In this document: positions 1-7,834 of the stretch, piece by piece
Layout of the letters: each line of letters opens with the position of its first letter
Numbering within the stretch: the first letter of the stretch is position 1
Origin: Bacillota bacterium
GTDB taxonomy: Bacteria > Bacillota > Clostridia > Lachnospirales > Cellulosilyticaceae
Direction of reading: 5' to 3'
DNA: 21,537 nucleotides
Assembly: GCA_023410675.1 (NCBI GenBank)
Contig: JAEYPM010000085.1
Coordinates: 1-21,537 of the forward strand
The notes under the pieces: model-generated
The model's database searches: none
Seen by the model: the letters and a program-made list of their open reading frames with translations, nothing else
Told to the model about the DNA's origin: nothing
Translations under genes and position numbers: made by a program

Positions 1-2084
1 CTATTTAAAATTTCTGCGTAAGTTGGTATTGTCCAGTAGCTGCTGCCAACAAGAGTTTCAAGTTCATCAACGGTTAAGCGAAGTTCGCTCATAGCCATAT
101 AAACACGCTCACGGTAAGCTTTTGCAAGCTCTAAGTGATCTGAAATCTCTCTGACAGCAACCACCTCTGAAGATAGCTTTTCTAACCGTTTACCTAAGGA
201 GTCGCAAAGTCTTGATAGCTTTGAAAGAAGGTTTTCTTCAAAAGCGTATGGGATATTGGAGATTGACTTTTTACGACATATGAGTTTCGCAAGTTGGTTT
301 TGATAAGCTACAACTGAAGGAATAACTTGTTTGTTAACCATGTCAATCATAGTCAGTGCTTCAATATTTATAGTCTTAGAATAATTTTCTAGTAAAATAG
401 CATAGCGAGAATGAATTTCGTCTTCAGAAAATACGTGATGACGTTTAAATAACTCTACGTTCCTTGGCAAAACAAATGCAGGAAGTGCTTCTGGAGTAGT
501 TTTGAGGTTCAAAAGACCTCTTTTTTCTGCTTCAATAACCCAAGCGTCATCATAACCGTTTCCATTAAAGATGATGCGTCTATGATTTTTTATAGTTCTT
601 TTAATAAGAGCACTTAAGTCAGTTTTAAAGTCTGTACCTTGTTCAAGTTCATCTGCAAATTGCCTTAAAGTTTCTGCAACAATAGTGTTTAGCACAATAC
701 TTGGACCAGCTACAGAAAAAGCAGAGCCGAGCATCCTAAATTCAAATTTATTACCTGTAAAGGCAAAAGGTGATGTACGGTTTCTGTCTGTTGTATCTTT
801 AGGGAAATGAGGTAGTACCGTAGCACCAATTTCCATTAAGATTTTTTCCTTGCCCACATACAATGTATCATTTTCGAGGGCACTTAGTATCTCAGTAAGT
901 TCTTCACCTAAAAACATAGAAACAATAGCAGGAGGTGCTTCGTTGGCACCTAAACGGTGGTCGTTACCTGCACTGGCTACTGAAACACGAAGCAAATCCT
1001 GATAGTCATCTACTGCTTTAATCACTGCCACTAAGAATAACAGGAATTGTGCATTTTCAAAAGGTGTATCACCTGGCTCAAGTAAATTGATCCCGGTATC
1101 TGCAGAGATAGACCAATTAACATGCTTTCCGCTACCGTTTACACCGGCGAAGGGTTTTTCGTGTAAAAGACAAGCTAAGTCATGCTTAGCGGCAATGCTT
1201 TTCATAAGCTCCATAGTAAGTTGATTGTGATCTGTTGCAATATTTGTTTCGCTGTAAATTGGAGCGAGTTCGTGCTGTGCTGGAGCTACTTCGTTGTGCT
1301 TCGTTTTTGAAGGCACACCTAATTTCCATAGTTCTTCATCAAGTTCACGCATATAAGCAGAAACACGCTGTTTAATTGCACCGAAGTAATGATCTTCCAT
1401 CTCTTGACCTTTAGGTGGACGAGCACCAAAGAGGCTTCTGCCACAATACATAAGGTCAGGGCGTTTCTTATACACTTCTTTATCAATTAAAAAGTATTCT
1501 TGCTCTGCACCTACACTAGATACAACGCGTTTGGCATCTGTATTTGAAAACAGTCTAAGTATTCTTAGAGACTGAGTGTTAATAGCCTGCATTGAACGAA
1601 GGAGCGGTGTCTTTTTATCTAGAGCTTCACCACTGTAAGAACAAAATGCAGTAGGAATACAAAGGGTGTTGTCTTTAATAAATGCGTAAGAAGTAGGATC
1701 CCATGCAGTATAGCCTCTTGCTTCAAAAGTAGCTCTAAGGCCTCCAGATGGGAAGCTAGATGCATCAGGTTCTCCTTTGATCAGGGATTTACCACTAAAT
1801 TCCATAATCACTTGACCATCCTCACCTGGTACAATAAAGCTATCATGTTTTTCAGCTGTAACACCTGTCATAGGCTGGAACCAATGGGTAAAATGAGTAG
1901 CACCCATTTCAACAGCCCATTCTTTCATAGCGGTAGCAACTACATTAGCTACATCTAACTCTAAATGAGTACCTGATGCTATAGTTTTTTTAAGAGCTTT
2001 ATAGGTATCTTTAGGCAAACGCTCTCTCATGAGAGCATCGCCAAATACTTTGCTACCAAATAAATTTGGAACATTGCTTGACAT
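1..2084 (-). CDS. glnN: glutamine synthetase type III (C-terminus cut by window edge)
   Basis: This gene makes glutamine from glutamate, ammonia and ATP. It is the long GSIII form, not the 440-470 residue GSI. I translated 694 residues in frame from the ATG at 2084 without a stop. GSIII proteins are about 700 residues, and the visible end (WTIPTYAEILN) resembles the normal GSIII C-terminus, so only a few codons are missing. The GSIII signature with SGGLR and FEARGYTAWDP lies near residues 110-132. AEQEYFLID near 195, GSGKHVNWS near 319 and NRTSPFAFTGNKFEFR near 436 are active-site segments. A perfect AGGAGG lies 8 nt before the start. The TAA of asnA is part of this ribosome binding site (TAAGGAGG), and the genes are 13 bp apart, so the two are cotranscribed and probably translationally coupled. 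Expression should depend on the asnA leader terminator. Confidence 0.96.
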   Translation of the reverse strand, partial: MSSNVPNLFGSKVFGDALMRERLPKDTYKALKKTIASGTHLELDVANVVATAMKEWAVEMGATHFTHWFQPMTGVTAEKHDSFIVPGEDGQVIMEFSGKSLIKGEPDASSFPSGGLRATFEARGYTAWDPTSYAFIKDNTLCIPTAFCSYSGEALDKKTPLLRSMQAINTQSLRILRLFSNTDAKRVVSSVGAEQEYFLIDKEVYKKRPDLMYCGRSLFGARPPKGQEMEDHYFGAIKQRVSAYMRELDEELWKLGVPSKTKHNEVAPAQHELAPIYSETNIATDHNQLTMELMKSIAAKHDLACLLHEKPFAGVNGSGKHVNWSISADTGINLLEPGDTPFENAQFLLFLVAVIKAVDDYQDLLRVSVASAGNDHRLGANEAPPAIVSMFLGEELTEILSALENDTLYVGKEKILMEIGATVLPHFPKDTTDRNRTSPFAFTGNKFEFRMLGSAFSVAGPSIVLNTIVAETLRQFADELEQGTDFKTDLSALIKRTIKNHRRIIFNGNGYDDAWVIEAEKRGLLNLKTTPEALPAFVLPRNVELFKRHHVFSEDEIHSRYAILLENYSKTINIEALTMIDMVNKQVIPSVVAYQNQLAKLICRKKSISNIPYAFEENLLSKLSRLCDSLGKRLEKLSSEVVAVREISDHLELAKAYRERVYMAMSELRLTVDELETLVGSSYWTIPTYAEILN

Positions 2085-2097
2085 TTTATTTTCCTCC

Positions 2098-3105
2098 TTA
2101 AAGTAGGTTTATTCCGCACGCCTTGCTAGCTTCTATTGTTTCTTTATCCCAGATAGAAACTTGAACTTCACCAATGTGTGCCTTCTGAAGGAGTAACATG
2201 CAAAGGCGTGATTGACCAATACCTCCGCCAATAGATAATGGTAATTCATCGTTTAAAAGCATTTGATGGAATGGTAAACTGCGGCGGTTATCAAATCCTG
2301 CTTTAGTTAATTGTGTATCAAGAGATTGTTTATCAACACGAATACCCATTGAAGATACTTCAAAAGCACATTCTAAAACATCGCTCCAGAAAACAATATC
2401 TCCATTTAGTGACCAATCATCATAATCTGGTGCTCTACCATCATGTTTGATGCCAGATTTTAGAAGGTCACCAATTTGCATGATAAAAGCAGTTTTATGT
2501 TCTCTTAAGTATTCATTTTCACGTTCTTTAGGTGAAAGCGTTGGGTATATATCTTCAAGCTCTTGAGTGGTAACAAAAGAAACTTCTTTTGATAAGCTTG
2601 TTGTAATTTGTGGATAGGCTTTTTTCACTTCTTCTAATGTATCAACGATGGCTGCTACAATTTTAATTACAGTAGCTTTTAAAGTATCAACAGTTCTCGT
2701 TTCTTTATCAATGATCTTTTCCCAATCCCATTGATCTACATAGATAGAATGAAGATTATCCATTTCCTCATCACGGCGAATAGCATTCATATCTGTATAT
2801 AAACCTTCGCCCACATGAAAACCGTACTTATATAAAGCCATACGTTTCCATTTTGCTAAAGAATGCACAACCTGAGCAATCTCTGATGTTTCTTTTATAT
2901 CAAAAGAAACGGCACGTTCTATTCCGTTTAAGTCATCATTAAGTCCTGTCTCAGGGAGGACAAACAGTGGGGCCGAAACCCTTTTTAAATTGAGAGCATT
3001 ACTTAAATTGTCCTCGAAAATTCTCTTGACTTTACCGATTGACTTTTGGGTATCGTAAAGGCTTAAAGTTGGTTGATAGCCTTTTGGTTGGGTTAGCTTA
3101 CTCAT
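2098..3105 (-). CDS. asnA: aspartate-ammonia ligase (asparagine synthetase A)
   Basis: This enzyme makes asparagine from aspartate using free ammonia and ATP. Its 335 residues match the usual AsnA length (about 330), and the fold is related to class II aminoacyl-tRNA synthetases. Recognisable segments are the N-terminal YQPTLSLYDTQKSIG, the central DQWDWEKII, and the C-terminal GGGIGQSRLCMLLLQ, which is the class II motif 3-like ATP site. The ATG at 3105 has AAAGGAG about 8 nt upstream. It is the first gene of a two-gene operon with glnN, so two ammonia-fixing enzymes are made together. Upstream is a short leader with a strong promoter, a hexaloop hairpin and an overlapping intrinsic terminator, the same design as in front of the glutamate synthase operon and asnB. 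No T-box is present, although asnA is T-box controlled in some other Firmicutes. Confidence 0.97.
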   Translation of the reverse strand: MSKLTQPKGYQPTLSLYDTQKSIGKVKRIFEDNLSNALNLKRVSAPLFVLPETGLNDDLNGIERAVSFDIKETSEIAQVVHSLAKWKRMALYKYGFHVGEGLYTDMNAIRRDEEMDNLHSIYVDQWDWEKIIDKETRTVDTLKATVIKIVAAIVDTLEEVKKAYPQITTSLSKEVSFVTTQELEDIYPTLSPKERENEYLREHKTAFIMQIGDLLKSGIKHDGRAPDYDDWSLNGDIVFWSDVLECAFEVSSMGIRVDKQSLDTQLTKAGFDNRRSLPFHQMLLNDELPLSIGGGIGQSRLCMLLLQKAHIGEVQVSIWDKETIEASKACGINLL

Positions 3106-3140
3106 TTATATGCTCCTTTCAAAAATAAAATTTTATGAAC

Positions 3141-3180
3141 AAAAAAAGGTGCCGTGGACTTGGAAATCCACAGCACCTTT
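3141..3180 (-). terminator. leader terminator (attenuator) of asnA-glnN
   Basis: On the minus strand a perfect 14-bp stem starting AAAGGTGCTG (one G-U pair in RNA) encloses an 8-nt loop and ends in seven T residues. It lies between the promoter and asnA, so in its default state it stops transcription before the genes. Its 5' arm is shared with the hexaloop hairpin. Confidence 0.88.
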
Positions 3181-3185
3181 GCTGT
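3170..3185 (-). promoter_or_regulatory. ANTAR-type hexaloop hairpin in the asnA leader
   Basis: The minus-strand RNA reads ACAGC, then the six-base loop AAAGGU, then GCUGU: a perfect 5-bp stem with A at loop position 1 and G at loop position 4. This is the loop signature of ANTAR-bound RNA hairpins. The loop and the 3' arm (3180-3170) are also the first half of the terminator 5' arm, so this hairpin and the terminator cannot form together. Binding that stabilises the hairpin would allow readthrough. That ANTAR binds here is inferred from structure and from the ANTAR gene at 9945. Confidence 0.7.
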
Positions 3186-3193
3186 ATGACCAT

Positions 3194-3222
3194 ACTTTAC
3201 TACAGGTCAAAAAAAATGTCAA
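3194..3222 (-). promoter_or_regulatory. promoter of asnA-glnN
   Basis: On the minus strand a perfect -35 TTGACA (3222-3217) is followed after 17 bp by TAAAGT (3199-3194). The predicted start is near 3187, only one or two bases before the hexaloop hairpin. The whole leader up to asnA is therefore about 80 nt. Confidence 0.75.
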
Positions 3223-3401
3223 TAGGTTTTTCAGAATTTTAACCAGATTTGAAGTATTTTTTTTTGAGACTTGCATTATTCGATCTGATATAAATATAGA
3301 AAGGCATTAATAACAATGGGTTTTATGAAAGAACGTAGAACTATAACAAGTATATTTGCAAGAAACAAAAACAATAATTTCATATTTATTTAGAATAATT
3401 A

Positions 3402-3431
3402 TTGACATAGATGTATAATAGCATATATAAT
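3402..3431 (+). promoter_or_regulatory. promoter of the glutamate synthase operon
   Basis: A perfect TTGACA (3402-3407) and perfect TATAAT (3426-3431) are separated by 18 bp. The predicted start is near 3438, the first base of the hexaloop hairpin. The DNA between this and the divergent asnA promoter (3223-3401) is AT-rich. I see no gene there and no clear operator. Confidence 0.78.
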
Positions 3432-3437
3432 AAGTAA

Positions 3438-3451
3438 GAACAAAGACGTTC
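3438..3451 (+). promoter_or_regulatory. ANTAR-type hexaloop hairpin, glutamate synthase leader
   Basis: GAAC, loop AAAGAC, GUUC: a 4-bp stem and six-base loop with A1 and G4, at the predicted 5' end of the RNA. The loop and 3' arm (3442-3451) are also the beginning of the terminator 5' arm, giving a mutually exclusive switch. The stem is one pair shorter than at asnA and asnB. Confidence 0.7.
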
Positions 3452-3531
3452 ATCAGATTGTGTCAGGTGAAAGTACCGTAGGGGCTTTCTACCATTTAAA
3501 TGGCATGGTGTGATGGGCGTCTTTATTTTTT
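3442..3531 (+). terminator. leader terminator (attenuator) with branched interior
   Basis: AAAGACGTTCATCA (3442-3455) pairs over all 14 positions, allowing G-U, with 3511-3524, followed by a T-rich tract to 3531. Unlike the other two leaders the stem encloses 55 nt. These can form an 8-bp hairpin with one bulge (3466-3473 with 3485-3493) and a small CCAT/ATGG hairpin. The structure ends 17 nt before the first gene. The interior could be a further binding element or a passive insertion. Confidence 0.85.
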
Positions 3532-3547
3532 GTTAGGAGGGAACAAA

Positions 3548-4645
3548 ATGAAAGAAGGACAATTTAGAAATTTATCAGGTTGTGCCATTTCGGGAATGTT
3601 TTCTAAAAAAGGAAAACGTTTTTCAGGCGAGCAAATAATTGAATCAATTGCCGTAATGCATGACAGATCCAATGGTTTAGGAGGTGGATTTGCTGCTTAT
3701 GGAATCTATCCTGAGTATAAAGATTACTACGCGTTTCATATGTTTTATGATAGTCAGGAAGCCAAAAAAGAGTGTGAAGAATTTTTAGAGCGTCATTTTG
3801 ACATTATTAATCTTTCAAAAATTCCTACACGTAAGATAAAAGAAATAACAGATGAACCGTTAATATGGCGTTATTTTGTGACACCACTTCCGACGAAGCT
3901 TGAGGCCTCTCAGTTAGATGAGAGAGAGTTTGTTGCCAAGTGTGTTTTTAAGATCAATACAAGGATTAAGGGCGCCTACATTTTTTCAAGCGGAAAAAAT
4001 ATGGGCGTTTTTAAAGCAGTAGGGTTCCCAGAAGATGTTGGAAGGTTTTATCGTCTGGAGGAATATGAAGGATATTGCTTTACAGCACATGGACGTTATC
4101 CAACGAATACACCAGGGTGGTGGGGCGGAGCCCATCCATTTGCACTCCTTGATTATTCAGTAGTTCATAACGGAGAAATATCTTCTTATGATGCAAATCG
4201 CAGGGGAATTGAAATGTTTGGGTATAAGTGCACCTTACAGACAGACACAGAAGTAATCACCTATATCATAGATTATTTACATAGGAAAAAAGGATTGACG
4301 TTAGAAGAAATCTGCAGCGTTATTGCCGCTCCATTTTGGTCTACTATCGAAAGGAAGCCAAAAGAAGAACGTGAAATGCTTACCTATTTAAGAAATGTAT
4401 TTGCTTCGCAGCTGATCACAGGACCTTTCTCTATTTTAGTTGGTTTTGAAGGTGGCATGATGGCGTTAAATGATAGATTAAAACTACGTAGTATGGTGGT
4501 TGGTGAAAAAGATGATATGGTTTATATCGCTAGTGAAGAAGCAGCCATAAGAGTTATACAAAATGATTTAGATAAAGTTTGGGCACCAAAAGGTGGAGAG
4601 GGTGTTATCGTAAAACTTGAAGGAGGCTTGGTATCATGTCAATAG
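3548..4645 (+). CDS. glutamate synthase amidotransferase subunit (split GltB, domain 1)
   Basis: This is a class II glutamine amidotransferase that releases ammonia from glutamine for the FMN subunit encoded next. The ATG at 3548 follows TAGGAGGG by about 7 nt. An in-frame ATG at 3500 lies inside the leader terminator and is not the start. The protein has 365 residues. The catalytic N-terminal-nucleophile Cys is probably Cys12 in SGCAISGMF, which would require removal of an 11-residue propeptide, as in bacterial GltB. Other motifs are HGRYPTNTPGWWGG near 180, VVHNGEIS near 205 and TDTEV near 231. In large GltB proteins this domain is fused to the FMN and GXGXG domains. Here the three parts are separate genes, as in archaea and many anaerobes. 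The 3' end overlaps the next gene by 10 bp. Confidence 0.9.
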   Translation: MKEGQFRNLSGCAISGMFSKKGKRFSGEQIIESIAVMHDRSNGLGGGFAAYGIYPEYKDYYAFHMFYDSQEAKKECEEFLERHFDIINLSKIPTRKIKEITDEPLIWRYFVTPLPTKLEASQLDEREFVAKCVFKINTRIKGAYIFSSGKNMGVFKAVGFPEDVGRFYRLEEYEGYCFTAHGRYPTNTPGWWGGAHPFALLDYSVVHNGEISSYDANRRGIEMFGYKCTLQTDTEVITYIIDYLHRKKGLTLEEICSVIAAPFWSTIERKPKEEREMLTYLRNVFASQLITGPFSILVGFEGGMMALNDRLKLRSMVVGEKDDMVYIASEEAAIRVIQNDLDKVWAPKGGEGVIVKLEGGLVSCQ

Positions 4646-6141
4646 ATTATTTATATCCTGATTATGAAATAAAAAGGGATTTTGATCGTTGTATTACTTG
4701 CCGTGTTTGCGAAAGACAGTGTGCCAACGAAGCACATGAATATCTTGAAGATAAAAATAAAATGACGGCAGATGATGCTAAATGCGTGAATTGTCATAGG
4801 TGCGTATCCCTTTGTCCAGTACGGGCGTTAAAGATTGTAAAAAGTGACAATACCTTTAAGGAAAATGCAAACTGGAGCAATAAAACTATAAAAGAAATTT
4901 ATAAACAAGCAGGAAGTGGCGGGGTATTACTTTCTAGTATGGGAAACCCTGAGAATTACCCTATCTATTTTGACAAAATGCTTTTAAATGCTTCTCAGGT
5001 AACAAACCCTTCTATTGACCCACTTCGAGAACCTATGGAAACAAAAGTATTTTTAGGTGCAAAGCCACAAAATATAGAAAGAGATGAGAATAATAAACTA
5101 AAAACTAATCTGTCACCCCATCTTACACTTTCTATGCCTATTATGTTCTCAGCAATGAGTTATGGATCAATTAGTTACAACGCTCATGAAAGTCTAGCAC
5201 GTGCAGCAACAGAGCTTGGGATTTATTACAACACAGGTGAAGGAGGACTTCATGAGGACTTCTATAAATATGGTCCAAACACCATCGTTCAAGTAGCCTC
5301 TGGACGTTTTGGTGTACACAAAGAGTATTTAAATAGTGCGGCAGCTATTGAGATTAAAATGGGGCAAGGGGCAAAACCAGGTATCGGAGGACATTTGCCA
5401 GGTACAAAAATCGTAGGGGATATTTCTAAAACGAGAATGATACCAGAGGGCTCAGATGCAATTTCACCAGCACCTCACCATGATATTTATTCTATTGAGG
5501 ACTTAAGGCAGCTTGTATACTCTTTAAAGGAAGCAACTGCTTATACAAAACCTATCATTGTAAAAATTGCTGCTGTTCATAATGTCTCAGCAATTGCAAG
5601 TGGTATTGCTCGTAGTGGAGCAGATATTATTGCAATTGATGGCTTTAGAGGTGGTACCGGTGCAGCACCTACACGCATTAGGGATAATGTAGGTATTCCT
5701 ATTGAACTGGCTTTAGCAAGTGTGGATAAACGTCTTCGTGACGAAGGAATTAGAGATAATGTTTCTATTGTTGTTGGAGGAAGTATACGTTCAGCTTCAG
5801 ATATTGTCAAAGCTGTAGCACTTGGTGCAGATGCTGTTTATATTGGAAGCTCAGCACTGGTTGCTCTAGGATGTCACTTATGTCGTACTTGTCAGACAGG
5901 TAAATGTAATTGGGGAATTGCGACGCAAAGAGAAGAATTAGTAAAACGCCTCAATCCTAACATAGGCTATAAACGACTTGTCAACCTGTTATCAGCATGG
6001 CAACATGAAATTATGGAAATGATGGGCGGTATGGGTATTAATTCTATTGAAAGTCTAAAAGGCAATCGCTTGATGCTCCGTGGTGTTGGCTTAACAGAAA
6101 AAGAGCTAGAGATTTTAGGTATTAAGTATGCAGGAGAATAA
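4636..6141 (+). CDS. gltB: glutamate synthase FMN/Fe-S subunit (split GltB, domain 2)
   Basis: This is the synthase core. On FMN it reduces the 2-iminoglutarate formed from 2-oxoglutarate and ammonia to glutamate. The 501 residues begin with a two-cluster ferredoxin region: Cys19, 22, 25, 29 and Cys50, 53, 56, 60. The (beta/alpha)8 FMN domain follows from about residue 100, with AMSYGSIS, GEGGLHEDFYKYG, GQGAKPGIGGHLPG, IDGFRGGTGAAPT and VGGSIRSASDIVKA. Near the C-terminus GCHLCRTCQTGKC keeps the C-x5-C-x4-C spacing of the [3Fe-4S] site of glutamate synthases, with one extra Cys. The N-terminal ferredoxin is typical of archaeal-type enzymes and lets electrons enter from a separate Fe-S protein. 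It overlaps the amidotransferase gene by 10 bp and is followed after 26 bp by the polyferredoxin gene. Confidence 0.95.
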   Translation: MSIDYLYPDYEIKRDFDRCITCRVCERQCANEAHEYLEDKNKMTADDAKCVNCHRCVSLCPVRALKIVKSDNTFKENANWSNKTIKEIYKQAGSGGVLLSSMGNPENYPIYFDKMLLNASQVTNPSIDPLREPMETKVFLGAKPQNIERDENNKLKTNLSPHLTLSMPIMFSAMSYGSISYNAHESLARAATELGIYYNTGEGGLHEDFYKYGPNTIVQVASGRFGVHKEYLNSAAAIEIKMGQGAKPGIGGHLPGTKIVGDISKTRMIPEGSDAISPAPHHDIYSIEDLRQLVYSLKEATAYTKPIIVKIAAVHNVSAIASGIARSGADIIAIDGFRGGTGAAPTRIRDNVGIPIELALASVDKRLRDEGIRDNVSIVVGGSIRSASDIVKAVALGADAVYIGSSALVALGCHLCRTCQTGKCNWGIATQREELVKRLNPNIGYKRLVNLLSAWQHEIMEMMGGMGINSIESLKGNRLMLRGVGLTEKELEILGIKYAGE

Positions 6142-6167
6142 AATAGACGATGTGATGGTGATGAGAG

Positions 6168-6608
6168 ATGAAAAGAGTATATGTTAATGAAAAGTGGTGC
6201 TTAGGCTGTCATTTGTGTGAATACTATTGTGCGTTTGCAAATAGCAATGAAAAAGATATGGCTAGAGCTTTAAAGGATATAAAAATTAATCCTAATATTA
6301 AAGTAGAACAAATGGACGCTATTAGTTTTGCGGTATCTTGCCGTCACTGTGATGAGCCGCTATGTGTTAAAGGATGTATTACTGGAGCACTAAAGAAAGA
6401 GGACGGAGTCATTACAGTAGATAAAGACAGGTGTATTAGCTGTTATACATGTATTTTATGTTGTCCATATGGGGTTATTGTACCACAAGAGACAGGACCT
6501 GTTCAAAAATGTGAGCTTTGTACAAAAAATAGCGTAAAGGAGCCAGCATGTGTTAAGGGATGTCCGAATGCTGCTATTGTGTTTGAAGAAAGGGGTGAGG
6601 AAGCTTGA
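6168..6608 (+). CDS. four-cluster 4Fe-4S ferredoxin subunit
   Basis: This is an electron-carrier protein of 146 residues with 16 or more cysteines in four groups: CLGCHLCEYYC near the N-terminus, CRHCDEPLCVKGC, CISCYTCILCCP, and CELCTKNSVKEPAC with CVKGCP. The pattern is that of the HycB/CooF/DmsB-type polyferredoxins, which pass electrons between a flavoprotein and a catalytic subunit. It lies between the synthase core and an FAD oxidoreductase, so its likely role is to carry electrons from NAD(P)H, by way of that flavoprotein, to the synthase. The family is clear; the partners are inferred from the operon. No signal peptide is present, so it is cytoplasmic. Its stop overlaps the start of the next gene. 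Confidence 0.9.
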   Translation: MKRVYVNEKWCLGCHLCEYYCAFANSNEKDMARALKDIKINPNIKVEQMDAISFAVSCRHCDEPLCVKGCITGALKKEDGVITVDKDRCISCYTCILCCPYGVIVPQETGPVQKCELCTKNSVKEPACVKGCPNAAIVFEERGEEA

Positions 6609-7834
6609 AATATGTGATAATCGGTAACTCATCAGCTGCTATAGGAGCTGTAGAGGGCATACGTAAATATGATACAAAGGGTGAGATAACCATAGTGAGT
6701 GATGAAAGTCATCACACCTATTCAAGACCTCTCATTTCCTATTTACTTCAAGGGAAAACAACTGAGGAAAAGATGAAGTACAGAGGGAATGACTTTTACA
6801 CAGTAAACAATTGTAAACTACTGTTAAACACAAAAGTTACTAAGATAGATCCTCAGGAAAAAGAGGTTACGCTTCATACGGGAAGTAAGCTTAGCTATGA
6901 TAAATTACTTGTTGCAACGGGATCGTCTCCTTTTATTGTACCTATTCCAGGCCTTGATACAGTTGAAAATAAATTTACTTTTACTACCTTAGATGATGCA
7001 AAAGCCTTAGATAGTGTACTTAAGGAAGATTCACAAGTATTGGTTGTAGGTGCAGGGCTTATTGGACTTAAGTGCTGCGAAGCGATTGCTAAAAAAACAA
7101 AGTGTGTTTGTATTGATTTATCATCAAGGGTATTATCAAGTATCTTAGACGATGAGAGTTCTAATATCATCAAAACCCATTTAGAAAGTAATGGCATAGA
7201 AGTATATCTTAATACGCAAGTAAAAGAGTTTAGAAAAAATGAGGCTTTACTTGAAGGAAACAAGACAATTAGATTTGATGCACTTGTATTAGCCATAGGT
7301 GTACGTCCAAATATCGAACTCATTAAAGAGGCAGGCGGAGAGACGCAAAGAGGTATCTTGATCGATGAAGACTGCAAAACCTCCTTATCAGATATTTATG
7401 CTGCTGGAGACTGCTGCGAAAGTATAGATGCTTCTACAGGTGAAAGAAAGATTATGGCACTGCTCCCAAATGCTTATATGCAAGGCGAATGTGCGGGAAT
7501 TAATATGACAGGGGCAGAATATACTTTTGATAAGGCTATTCCAATGAATGCGATCGGTTTTTTTGGCGTCCATATAATAACTGCTGGAAATTATGTAGGT
7601 GACATTTACTATGAGCAAGAGGGTGAAAACTATAAGAAGCTCTTCTATTCTGATAATAAACTTAACGGATTTATTTTGGTAGGCAATATAGAAAAGGCTG
7701 GCATCTATACTTCATTAATTAGAGAAAAAACACCACTTGATTCTATAGATTTTGATCTTATCTGTAAAGAACCTACGCTTATGGCATTTTCAAAAGAAAT
7801 TCGCATAGAAAAACTAGGAGGTGGTGTGCGATGA
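6605..7834 (+). CDS. FAD-dependent NAD(P)H oxidoreductase (glutamate synthase electron donor)
   Basis: This is a pyridine nucleotide-disulfide-type flavoprotein of 409 residues, related to rubredoxin reductases, NADH oxidases and the N-terminal part of NirB. The N-terminal FAD site is VIIGNSSAAIGAVEG, NSSAA standing where GxGxxG is usual. LLVATGSSPF follows, then the NAD(P)-binding VVGAGLIGLKCCEAI near residue 145 and the second FAD motif IYAAGDCCE near 265. The start is TTG at 6605, sharing TTGA with the stop of the ferredoxin gene, with GGGGTGAGG just upstream. The 3' end overlaps the next gene as ATGA. It replaces the classical GltD beta subunit and probably oxidises NAD(P)H, feeding electrons through the polyferredoxin. 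The choice of NADH or NADPH cannot be read from the sequence. Confidence 0.9.
   Translation: MKYVIIGNSSAAIGAVEGIRKYDTKGEITIVSDESHHTYSRPLISYLLQGKTTEEKMKYRGNDFYTVNNCKLLLNTKVTKIDPQEKEVTLHTGSKLSYDKLLVATGSSPFIVPIPGLDTVENKFTFTTLDDAKALDSVLKEDSQVLVVGAGLIGLKCCEAIAKKTKCVCIDLSSRVLSSILDDESSNIIKTHLESNGIEVYLNTQVKEFRKNEALLEGNKTIRFDALVLAIGVRPNIELIKEAGGETQRGILIDEDCKTSLSDIYAAGDCCESIDASTGERKIMALLPNAYMQGECAGINMTGAEYTFDKAIPMNAIGFFGVHIITAGNYVGDIYYEQEGENYKKLFYSDNKLNGFILVGNIEKAGIYTSLIREKTPLDSIDFDLICKEPTLMAFSKEIRIEKLGGGVR

Noticed and set aside
3106..3222. Asn T-box in front of asnA
   Set aside because: The leader is only about 80 nt and has no T-box sequence on the minus strand; the hexaloop/terminator explains the structure.
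3110..3310. Plus-strand ORF of 66 codons upstream of the glutamate synthase operon
   Set aside because: It has no ribosome binding site, runs antisense through the asnA leader terminator and promoter, and its translation resembles no protein.
3438..3531. Glutamine riboswitch (glnA RNA class) before the glutamate synthase operon, suggested by CGTTCATC
   Set aside because: The other core bases of that class as I remember them (GGAAGUAGG and GAAGGAACG) are absent, and CGTTCAT is explained by the hexaloop stem shared with asnB.
3500..3547. Longer start for the amidotransferase gene
   Set aside because: The ATG at 3500 lies inside the terminator stem-loop with no ribosome binding site, while the ATG at 3548 follows TAGGAGGG.
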